From positions 60,454,735 through 60,518,734 of the forward strand of contig CM019070.1 of NCBI GenBank assembly GCA_009667805.1: a DNA stretch of 64,000 nt, read 5' to 3'. Source of the DNA: Leptobrachium leishanense. Its lineage: Eukaryota > Chordata > Amphibia > Anura > Megophryidae. Positions 45,201-57,200 of this stretch are shown piece by piece. The notes beneath the pieces are model-generated. The model saw nothing but the letters and a program-made list of their open reading frames with translations, was not told the origin of the DNA and ran no database searches. Within the stretch, counting starts at the first letter, position 1, and every line of letters starts with the position of its first letter. Made by a program: the position numbers and the translations under genes.

Positions 45201-48200
45201 GAAAATGCCAATGTACATTTAGTATTGGTCCAAAATGTAATATTCCCTAACCAGACGATTAAGAAAAACCATGTCGGAGAATATATAATGCTTAAAAATT
45301 CAAAGCCTGAACTGTTCATCAAAGAGGCTGATATTATATGGCAATCAGAGGACAAAGAGGTAAGTACATTTTATAAAAACGAGGGCTAAGAAACTTTTAT
45401 GGGGAAAAAGTATAATAAATCTTAGCTTAGAAGTGCAGGGGGAAGGATTGAAGTAAAAAGTTTAAACGCAGATTTCCATGCACCATCATTTGCCCACTAT
45501 AACCCCTTAACTACCAAGGAATTTTTGTTGGTTTCCATCCCATTCATGCCATTGAAACTACCTATACCAAAGTCGCCAATGACCTAATCTCCACTTCTCA
45601 ATATTTTTCCTACCGGACCTCTCAGACATCTTCAACACTGACTGCCGCCTTCCTTGACAAAAGCTTGGCACAGTATGAATCCATAACTCTGCCCTCTTCT
45701 GGCTCAGCTTTTACCTTTCAACCCTAACCTTCTCTGTCTTCTGTCACGAGTCCCTCATCCAAACACGCAGATGTGTCACCCCTTAACCTGCTGGTCTTTA
45801 GAACAGCTGGTAAAACTAGCAAGACACAAAAATGTAAAAGTAAGCCAGAGTCCAGAACCAGAGGGGATAGTCATGCGAGTCAGATAGGGAAGCCAGAGAT
45901 CAGAATGGTCAAGAGGAATAGCCAAAGGTCATACACAGAATGAATAATAGAAAAACATGCTCTAGGGCAATGAAATCCATGACAGGGCACCGGTATCTAG
46001 GGAATCCTGGTATTCCCTATTGGCCTGCGTCATGACAATGCGCCCCCTGCCAGCTGCCCCATCACTCCCTGGTGCCCACAAGCCAGCAATATAAACTGAC
46101 TGCCAGCGGGCGTCCAGCGAGGAGATGCTGCCGGGTGCCAGGGGGGCAAAGAGCCGCCAACATTACATGTCCTTTGCCAGAAGAACTTTTTCCAACACCT
46201 CTAACAGTTGAAGTACCCCAAGTCTTAGTCTTGGGCCCCCTGCTTTTCTCTATATAAACCTCCTTCTGCAAGCTAATTCATTCAATACCCCCTCTATGAG
46301 GTGATATCTAGAGCTACCCGTCAACTCCTGACCTCTCTCTTACTGTTCATTCATGCGTCAGCAACGGTCTTTCCCACATCTTTTTGCCTAGTTAGCCTCC
46401 GATCACCTAAAGATAAATATTGCTAAGACAGAGCTGTCCCTTATTCCTCCTACAAACTCAAACATTCCCCCTAACACTTCCATCCCTATTGACATCATCA
46501 GAATACCCCTTCATCTGCTGCCTTGGAGTCGCTTTTGAATCTGCTCTCTCTTTCACCCTCCATATTCAGATTCTTTCTAAAACCAACCACCTCCACAACT
46601 TGGCAAAACCTTGACCATTCCTAACCCAAGGTGCCACCAAAATACCGCAACAGACTCTTCCCCCTTCTCCTGTTTAATATACCTCAGTTGATGCTCTGCA
46701 TCAGTTGCCCCCCATTGCCAATTCCTCCACTGGTTTTCCTTATGCATCAGGATAAATTCGAAATCCTCACCATACCTTTTTAAGGTCTCTCAAACTACAA
46801 TTTACCCAGTCCCATCTGTCCTGTCTGATCTTTAAATACACCTCATCTCACCCTCTTCAAATTCTGGATGACCTATTCCTATCCTCTTCTGTCATCACCT
46901 CCTCTCATGCCAGATTTCAAATTTCTCTTGAGGTGCCACTATTCTGTGGAAAACCATTCCTCATCCCATCAGAATGTCCCCTCATATCCACTCCTTCAAA
47001 CCTTCACTGAACATCTTTCTATATCGAGAAGCCAACAATCAAATGACATAATCCATAACTACATCATCTACGAGACTTTAAGTCATACCCTACTTAAAGC
47101 ACCACTGGCCAAGCATACCCATTGCAATATAGAAGTTATTTTGGCAACAGGGTCCTCCAGTCTTACTCTACCACCTTTGTTATGTTGCAATGCAATCTAT
47201 AATATCTTCAGGGATTTTTTAATAAAGAATGGGGAATCAGATTAATAAATTTACAAATTTAGGAGCCAGTGACAGCAGATGTAAAAGGGGCAGCACTCAA
47301 CCTTATCTAAGCTCAGTGTGGGTGCATCAAGTAAAATAATACATCAAACCAGAAGGAGAGCACGTCGAATATCACATTCAAAGAGAACAACAACAGCAGC
47401 TTTATACATTTCTTACCCCCTTCAGGAGTACAGCAGTTATTAACCCATTCAAGACCCTTTGCAAGGGTTTTGACCCTAAGCTCTGTTGAAAAATGGTTGA
47501 AGTTTAGTTCACAATAGATGGCCATATATGTGTAACTGTGCTCTATATATATATATATATATATATTCAATCAAAGGGATTCACCAGCACACCAGGAATT
47601 TCAAAAATTCCAAGCTTTATTCGATCATGCTTTTAAAATCGTCAGCGTTTCAGTTCCAGTCCGGAACTTTCATCAGGACAAAAACATATACAGCCTAATA
47701 TAAACCCAAGGTTTAAATAGGAGACAAATTACCATATCAATTAAAAAACTCATTGGGAACTCACCCACCAGGTGTGCGACACGTCCGGCATGCTAATGCA
47801 CCCACCGCACCTGCGCTGACCATACGGCGCACCTCTAAGACGTCGTAGCGGTCGTCCTGGGAACCTGGCGCCTTCTGCTGGGAGAGCAAATCCTGCCTCC
47901 TCTCTACCCAGTATGAAACACATCCGGCATGCTCATGCACCCATCGCGCCTGCGCCAAGCCTACGGCGCACCTCTAAGTCGTCATTGCGGTCGTCCTGGT
48001 AACCTGGACGCTGTCTGCTGGGAGAGCGAATCCTCCCCAATCGTGGCAATCCGTGCCCACTGCGCACACCCGGGAATAGTCACCAATAGAGACAATATAA
48101 AAAACAGTATTGCTATCTGCAAAGAAAACACACAATAACACATTATGGTTGTAAACAGAGCGGGTACCACACGATGGAATTAATGAGGATAAATTTACAA

Positions 48201-51200
48201 CACATTGCTAAATTTTGCTACCCATTTAACTGCCATTAGACAAATACTGAGTACATATTTCTTTCATTGAGGCCCCTTGGAAACACAGTATCAAGTCTGT
48301 GTATCCACTGGGCCTCTTTTTTAAGCAACATCAGCGCTCTGTCCCCGCCCCTCCTAGGTGGAGGGACGTGGTCAATGGCCATAAATTTGAGAGAGGAAAC
48401 AGAGTGGCTCAACTCTAAAAAGTGCCTAGCCACCGGCTTGTCTGAATGGCCATCCCTATAAGCTATCCTAATCTTAGATCTATGATTCCGAATTCTGTCA
48501 CACAACTGGGTAGTGGTTTTACCCACATAAGGCTAGGGTCAGACGAGCGCAGTGCAAACGCGCGTGCAGGCGCACTTAATCACGACCGCAGTAGCAGCAA
48601 ATGACGGGCAATGACGGCCAATATACGAAGTACGGTCGCACAAAAGTCCGGCTGCGCAACGCAAGTGGAAAACGAACGCATTTTGTCGAGAACGTAAAAC
48701 CTCTAGTACGGACGTACAGAGTGCGCTGCGTCCGCTAGCGGCGTGTGTGCGTGAATTGGAGATGTCAGACACTGCTAATGTCCGGCCAACATAACGTCCA
48801 GATGCACAAAGTGTTTTATTGATGATCCGTACAAAATCACGGATGCAAATGCGCATCGTATGACCGCTATCGCGTACTCCGTGATAAAATGCGTCCATTC
48901 GTTCGAACGTACTTTTTCACAGACAACGTGAAAATGCGTTCGTCTGACCCTAGCCTTAGCTAAACCACACGGACACATAATTCTGTAAATAACATAATCT
49001 GTTTTACATGTAATGGTGTGGCGAATACAATGGCGTTTCCCTGTGTGGAATTCTGTGTGGATGATGGAATTCTTTTCCCGGAATCATGTGACTGCAAGTC
49101 ACGCACCCAAGGCACTTTTTACATCCCCAGTTACAAAAGCGTTGTGTTTCCTGCGTATATCCCCGTACAGGGTCAGTAAAACCAGGAGATCTTTCAAACT
49201 CCTATTGCGCTTATAGCAAAACATTGGGGGGTGCCTGAATTTACTAGGTAAGGAATGGTCATTCCCTAAGACATGTCAATTTCTCTTGACGGCAGATGTC
49301 AATTTTTCAGTGGCCGTACTGTAAGTAATAGGGAACATAAACTGATCTTGTGATACCCTTTTAGCCTGAGGGAGATTAGCCTTCTCCAAGGCCTTATCCA
49401 AACTCTGTCTGGAATAACCCCACTGTCTAAATCTCTCCTGCATCTGATCCAATTGATCTTCCCTTAAGGATGCATCACTATTGTTTCTAATCACTCTTAG
49501 AAACTGGGCATGTGGCAAGGCCTGCTGACAGTGCTCTGGATGTGCACTAGAGCTGAGCAACAAGGTGCTGCGGTCAGTGTGTTTAGAAAAAAGGGAATAC
49601 TGAAGCCGATGGTCCCTCACACACACCTCAATATCCAAAAAATGAATGGATATACTGTATATATACAATCACATTTACCATGCTATAATGTTTCACTGCT
49701 ATGTGCTCTTATTGTATCATTCCCTAGGCTCCTGAATCAAGATGCATCGAGCAATGCCCACCTGGGTTTAGAAAATCCAATCCACAAAAAATAACATGTT
49801 GCTATTCTTGTGTTCATTGCTCTGCTGATGAAATATCCAACCAAACTGGTATGAAATTATTGAAGCTGGTTAAGTTAAAGTGAGCTCTCCTTTTTTATCC
49901 CTCCATTTTTCCAGCGTCTATGATTTTTTTTTTACTTTTAATTTTGTTTCCAAATGTTTCTTTTTAAGGGCTATTCACTAAGCAGCGGTACAGTCTGCCG
50001 CAGGTTGCTGCAGATCAGCAATCTTCAGCGAACTTCAGAGGTAGCGAAATTGTCCCATAGAGAAATAATGGTTGATCTATTCATAGAATGCCGAACTGCA
50101 CTGACGTGTTCGTGAACTGCTCAGATTTTCAGCGATTCAATTCAACAGATTTAAACAGGCGAATCCCATAGCATTGAAAAGTAAACAAATATATAGGGCC
50201 CTATTACAATCTTTGCATTAAAACGCTCGCGCAACGCGTGAATTTGTGCGCCCAGCGTTAAACGTTAATGCACGTAAATCAACGCTGGAATTACAATCCT
50301 CGCGCATGTTTTCATCTGTCGAGCAATAACGCGCGGAAAACGGACGCGCACAAATGCGCGCAGCAACGTTGTGCGCAGAATTCAGTGTGCAGACTGTTTT
50401 TTTCACGCGATTCAGCCAATCAGAATTAAGAACCACAATTGTCTCACTAAGTTCTTGCGCCTGTCAAAGTCAATCTGCGCATATATGCTGCATCAATAAA
50501 AAATGCACACACAACTTCTCAAGTTTATTGGTTTGGTATGTTTAGAATGTGTAACAATACTTTGCTGCATTTTTTTTTTGGGCTGGTGTATTTGGGTTCC
50601 GCCAGGTTGATAGAATTTGCTATTAACACCAGCTTTCAGGAGTTGCTAAAATTATGTGCGCAACGTCTATACGTTAATTCCTGCGCATAGATTGTAATAC
50701 CATCCGCATACCAGCGCACAAACGCATTTGCGCTCACAATGTTAATTATAGGACGCGCAACGTACAGTATGCTCGTGTAGCGTTTGCGCAGGTTCACCCG
50801 CAGTAGACTTATACACGCGTTTGTTGCGCTGACATTGTAATACGACGTTCAGCACAAAGGGTTTTGCCCCTCACGTAAATGTGTTTTTGCGCCAGCGCAA
50901 ATGAATGCGCGAAGATTGTAATAGGGCCCATAGGTTTTTAAAATTGTTTATTCTTTTCTTTTTCAGCAAAAAGTCTTTTTTGCATTGTTTGAATTTTTTA
51001 GAAAAATATTTTGATTCCAAATTATTTTTATAAGGCTTTTCTTTTACAATTCTGTAACAGACCTTATTTTTAAAACCTTTTTATTATTTAGACACAGTTT
51101 AATGCATTTTTATCGGTTTAAACACCTATTAGGAGAATAGATCCAGGATTTTTTTTTCTGCAGTTCAGCGACTCCATTTTCGGTGCAGTATGGTTACCCT

Positions 51201-54200
51201 GCGGTGTATAGTGAATTCACTGAAGGGTCGGTGCAATGTAATCACCGATGTGCACTGAAATTTCAGTGCTTTGTGAATAACCCCTTTTGTGTTTAAATGA
51301 TTACAGATGAGTGAAATGTCATTATATCATAAGGATAGCAAATTTCTCAAATGAAACATTAATTTGCTTTTCGTGAAGCAATGAGATTTCAAATACAATA
51401 CAGGTCAGGGTTATTTACAGTAAGTGCAATAAAGCTTTGGAATTCCCTGATTACAAAGGTTGGTGTATTAATTTGGAAGATATTTAAAAAAAATATTGTT
51501 TTTTAAAAAAAACAACTAGATAATTACTAATTTGAGATGTTAAAGCCTGTGGATCCACAGAGAAATCTGACTGCTAAAGTGGAATCAGATTTTTTTTAGC
51601 ACTTTCTATTATATTTGTAATTTTCTTTCAAATTATTAATCTTCTTTACTATCGCTGGTTATATCAGAGACATAGAAAATGTAACATGATTGTAACAGAG
51701 ACCCACACATCTACTCACAGAAACTGACACCACATACCGAGACCCTGAAACACCTATTACCCCCACACACCCTATGTGCAGCTCCAAATGCAGAGCTTTC
51801 TTTTTGCATTGCTTTATTATTGGGGACAAGTAAAGGCTGTTCAGAACGCAGTCCCCAGATTCTCCCTCACATTTCTAGCCTCCTTCTTTACTCAGTAGAA
51901 CTGGCATTGAGCAGCATGGGGGCATAGTTGTCAACAGTCCCAGTTGTCCTGGGATTGAGCCTGTGTCCTGTGGGTTAAATGTCCCACGACTCCGTCCCGG
52001 ATATGAGTCTTGTAGTGGATGAGTTAACTTTAAAGTTCCATCACTATTAACCCCCAGCACACTGGACACTAACACAGGGAGGCTACAAGGAACACTGCTG
52101 TTGGCAACTATGTGGGGCACATGGCTTCTCAAAAACACACAAATACGCAACTGTTTAGGCCGGGGTCAGACGAGCGCACTATGTGCGCCCGTACTAACGT
52201 GCCTCGCATCCATTACAGCGCTGTGACGCTTCGATGGGGCCGGCCACACGCTGTAGCCCATGCTACAGCAGACATGCTGAAAGCCTCCCTGCCGAAACAC
52301 TACAACGCGCGTTCGACGGGGCTGCAAAGTGTGATCCTCCATAGGAGGATCGAGTCTTGCAGCGCTGAGCGCACTAATTGCGCTCAGCAAGGTGGCCAGA
52401 TGGGCATCAGAGTTGAAGTAATGTCCACTCTCACGGATGTTCCTTTGGTTCTGAAAAACGCTTGTGTGACCACGGCCATAGTCACCAACTGAGAGGTGTG
52501 TAAACGGTTCCCATGCACACCTTCCTTGATAGCAAAAACATGCCTCCTCAGACTGACCTTGGAGCACAGTGAGTTGTGTTGGCCATCAGGAATCCGTGTT
52601 GTCATGGCGCCTGTATAGCTGCATTGCTCACATTACTGACCCTAAAGCTTTTATTGAGTTATATAGTACAGTCACTAAAAATGTATTAAATGTAGCTTAC
52701 GTTTGTGCAGTCTATATTTGAGGTGTATAGAACAACAATTGCACAAGGTGCAGGGATGGTGTCTATTGATACAATAATTTTATTAGCATTGAAGACATAA
52801 AAAGGTGGAAAAGTATATAAAGTAGCGGCACCTCATAGGAGTCCACACAGGCGAAAGCACATATAGAGGAGTAAAGTAATATATAATTGAGGTGTGCATG
52901 CCATAAAAATTTGTTTACATTTCAGATGAAAAAACTTTAGTCAAAACTAAATTTAGTTTAATATGATTTGTTTTGTCTGACATTTGGGGCCATATTACAA
53001 GTTGGTGCTAACTTAACCAGAGCTGTTGTAAACTTCCCAGAGCCATTATAATCTATGGAGGTTTTAAATTAACAACAGCTCTGGTTAAGTAAGGCTAGGG
53101 TCAAATGAAAGCATTTTTACACGCGAACGTAAAAAAGTGCGTCCGAACGCATTGACGTATTTTTTCACGCAAAACGCGAAAACGGTCATACGATGCACAT
53201 TTTTTGGCGTGATTTTCTACGGATCTGCAATTAAACGCGTAATCTAATTAACCAAATCAATAGGTGAATCAAAAAATAAGGTGAAGGGGTATAAAAAGCC
53301 ATTTCGTGGATGGTGGCGTTTCACCAAGATGGATGCACTGCAAGTGTTTGTGTTTGCTGCAACGGGCTACCTGTACCTCCAGCACAAAAGACAACGGAGA
53401 TCATGGGTTCATCCCATCAACGATGCCAGACACACGCATGGCCACTTTGTGATGCTGTACAGGCCAGGCCACTGCGAGAGAGGGACCCCGTGAAGTTTTT
53501 CAACTACATGCGGATATCCATCCCCTCATTCGATGAACTGTTGTCACAGTTACGGGAGCCGCTGACCAAGAGGGACACCAACATGAGGGATGCCATACCA
53601 CCGGAGGAGATGCTGGTCATCACTTTGCGGTAAGTACTTCCAAACAACAGCATGCATGACTTCGCTGCCAGTCAGCAGACATGTGCTCGGTGTGCAGAGC
53701 CCCTATTGTCGGTCTGTAGTGACATGTACGCAAACACATTCATACCCACCCACACGCAGGCATCACATTCCAAGACACGTACAAAAAAACCTCTGACACT
53801 GACAAGAATGTATGTAAATAGAAATATATTATAATAAACAAGAAAATAAATGAATAACATATTTGTAACATATATACAAAAGAAAATAACATGAAGGACA
53901 AAACATAACAGTGACAACAGGAACAGCATGTCAACCAAAAACATAAAACAGACAAGACACCTCACAAATCCTGGTACAGAGGAGCATCTGGCTCATGAGG
54001 ACCATGTGTGGATTCGCGGCGGTACCCAGACTCTGGGGGAGGCCCAGCAACATGGGACATGGGTGGGTGGGTGGGTGGCGCCTGGCTGTGGCTGGCATAA
54101 CCAGTGGCATGGTGGCGTTGTGGCACCGCACCATAGTAGACCGCAGCCTGTTCTGGACGGGACAGGATCTCATGGATGAGGTCCAGGGATCTGCGGCGGT

Positions 54201-57200
54201 ACTCCACCTTCTGCACCGGGGTCATTTGGTCCAGCAGGGATTGACAGGAATGGACAAAGGACATGTCCTCACTGTCAGTGATGGTGCAGCGTGGAGGTTG
54301 TGGATTGTGCGACCCCATGAAGCTGACCATGGCCTGCTCGAAGTCGCTAGGCGGTCCCCTCCTCCTGTTATGAGCCGGTCTGGTGCTGTCTCTCGGTGCT
54401 GCAGCTGGCACCGGTCCGGTCTCCACCTCCCCCTCCACCTGCGAGTCCGTGCCACCCTGGTCAACCTCCTCCTGCCAGCTGCCAGAACCCCCTGCCGGCA
54501 GGGGTTGCTCCTGTGACCCAGAGGTGGATGGCTGGTCAATGCTGCTCGCAGTTGGCCTTGGCTCCTGGGTCCTCCTGAGGAACGACAATTGTTCGGCATA
54601 AAGATAGCTGTGCACCTTCCTCCTTGCCCCAGCTCCAGAGCGCGCAGCTGCCGCTTCCTTTTTCAGGACCCGGGTGTAGTTGTCCCTGATAGTGCGCCAC
54701 TTGTTGCTAATTTCATGTGCTGCAAAACATAATGAGAGTGACATTAGGGTCGGTTCATATGATGTGATCATAACACAGATTTAATTCATATTTCCCAGGT
54801 ATCTTGCTAATGGATGCAGTTTGAAGGATCTGCATTACAACTTCCGCGTTGGCAGATCAACAGCTGGTGAGATCGTCCGCAAGGTGTGCCAAACAATATG
54901 GGAAACCATGAAGAAGCAATGTTTACCAACACCCACGGACGAGGCATGGGTAGCAATTGCAGCAGGATTTTGGGGGAGAGCCAACTTCCCCAATTGCCTT
55001 GGAGCCGTGGATGGCAAACATGTCCGCATAGTGAAGCCACTGCACAGTGGCTCACTGTATCAAAATTATAAACATTTCTTTTCTATTGGCCTACTGGCGG
55101 TGTCAGATGCCAACTATGATTTTGTGTATGTGGATGTCGGATCATACGGCAAAGACTCTGACTCCACATTGTTCAGGAACTCTACACTGTGGGATGAGCT
55201 CGAGAGTGGGACCCTGCACATACCCAGACCCGCACCATTGCCTGGCAGTGACGTGGCAGTCCCCTATGCCTTCGTGGGTGACGAAGCATTCGGCCTATCC
55301 ACACATCTCCTACGGCCCTACTCAGGGACACACCTGACTGTGAGGAAGCGGGTGTTTAATTACAGGCTGTCGCGGGCGAGACAGTATGTGGAGTGTAGCT
55401 TTGGCATACTGACCAACAAGTGGAGGATTTTTCATAGACCGCTTGATGTAAATGTGGAGTTCTGTGTGGATATAGTGAAATGCTTTTGCATCCTACATAA
55501 TTATGTTTGTGCGAGGGATGGTTTTAATTTCGCTGATACCCTCACAGTTACGGGTCTGGATGAATATGCAAATCATGACATAATAGCTGTGAATAGACAC
55601 AGCAACAGGTTTCGCGATGCTCTGTCTAATTATTTTACTAGCGATACAGGGCAGGTGCCCTGGCAGCTGGGGAGCATTTAACATGTGACGGCACCTATTA
55701 TGTTTGCCTTTACTTTTATCGTACATGCAATTTACATGTGATTATGAATTAAATAATAATGTACTCACTCTGTAGCTTCTGCTCTCTGTCAGACCACGTA
55801 TCATACTCTAGGTACACCACCCTCGAGACTGCAACCCATGCGCTGACCTTTCTCGGTTTGTCCTTGTACAGGTCACAAGCCGTGTCCCAAATCTCAGGAT
55901 GCTCCGCCACTGCCGCTATCAGACGCTCCACATCAATATCCAGACCAGCCATCTTCTGCAATTGCCAGGTACCACAACAGCCACCACAGGACACTTTTTT
56001 CGTCTGGACGTTATATAGGCCGCACATGTGCGGTGTCTGACGTCTCTGAATCACGCAAACACGCCACTATGCCGCAGCTGCGCACTCAGTACGTCAGTGT
56101 TCAGCGTTCTCAAAAAAATGCGTTCAAATTCCACTTGCGTTGCACGGCCGGACTTTTGTGCGGCCGTACATCGTATATTGGCCGTCATTGCCCGTCATCT
56201 GCTGCTAGTGCGGCGTAATTATGTGCGCCAGAACGCACGTTAAAAGTGCGCTGGTCTGACCCCAGCCTAAGCACCAACTTTGTAATACTGCCTTTGGTTT
56301 CTCTATGGCTTTCTAATTGTAGTGCATTAAACAATATAACAGTATTAGCAGCAGAAGATGAAATCTTTTGGCAATTTCAGGATTGCAGCCAGATGTCTAG
56401 CGTATACTCAAATATTTAAAAGTTGAGAAGCATTTTCCTACCATACTGTAGGTGTTTCTCCATTACAATTCTTAAACTATTGCAACTTTTTATTTCAGAT
56501 ATGGATAATTGTCTGCAGTGTCTTTCAGATGAATACCCTGATGTGGAGCAAGTCATTTGCCTGCCAAGAACCGTCCATTATTTATCCTACAGTGACCCCC
56601 TTGGTGCGATATTAGCATCATTTGGAATAATATTATTTTTTATCACTGCTGTCATACTAGGTATTTTTATAATTCACAAAAATACACCAATAATACGAGC
56701 TAATAATCGGTATTTAAGCTACATCATCCTTACTTCCCTCATGTTTTCCTTTTCGTCTTCCTTGTTATTCATTGGTTCTCCTAGCAATATCACTTGTCTG
56801 TTGCAGAATGTATTTTTCAGCATTATCTTTGCCATAGCAGTATCATCTGTTTTGGCAAAAACAATTACAGTTTTAGTAGCATTTTCTGCTGTTAAGCCAG
56901 GAAGCAAATTCAGGATTTTTTTGGGATTCAAGGTATCAATGTTCATAGTAATCCTTGGTTCCTTTGGTGAAGTTGGAATCTGCTCGTTGTGGTTAATACT
57001 CTGGCCTCCGTATCCAGACAAAGACTCGACGACAGAAGCTTCACAATTAATACTTCATTGTAATGTTGGTTCATACTTTCTGTTTTACATTGCACTTGGT
57101 TATAACTGGTTCCTTGCGCTAATTTGTCTCGTTGTAGCTTTTTTGGCCAAGCAGTTGCCAGATCTTTTTAATGAGGCTCGATACATCACTTTCAGTATGC

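Larger units (their letters stand above)
47569..49668 (-). mobile_element. Second Penelope-like element, 5'-truncated, in intron 4
   Basis: Minus-strand order: part of the reverse transcriptase C-terminus (49668-49276, [18 protein letters not shown]), then a linker, then a GIY-YIG domain split by a Harbinger MITE at 48531-48955 (CPCGLA on one side and VGKTTTQLC on the other), then the 3' end with a hammerhead-like motif at 47641-47678. It is a different subfamily from the one at 11788-20206. Its upstream edge lies only about 60 bp from V2R exon 5. Confidence 0.85.
53093..56267 (+). mobile_element. Autonomous-type PIF/Harbinger transposon
   Basis: 3175 bp. Ends GGCTAGGGTCAAATG and the complement of GGCTGGGGTCAGACC, with TAA on both sides (53090-53092 and 56268-56270). 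It carries the two standard genes, a DDE transposase (plus strand, two exons) and a MADF/SANT-like protein (minus strand, two exons), converging and interleaved. One frame break is seen in transposase exon 1. Confidence 0.92.

Noticed and set aside
48539..48978. Open frames inside the Harbinger MITE at 48531-48955
   Set aside because: Low-quality translations of a CpG-rich MITE. The only real coding trace is CPCGLA just outside it, from the Penelope endonuclease.
53672..53965. Hydrophobic minus-strand frame in the Harbinger transposase intron
   Set aside because: AT-rich intron sequence gives Phe/Leu/Tyr-rich translation. It has no conserved motif and no splice or promoter support.
53995..54516. 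173-codon plus-strand frame in the Harbinger
   Set aside because: It lies opposite the MADF gene second exon and has no domain of its own.
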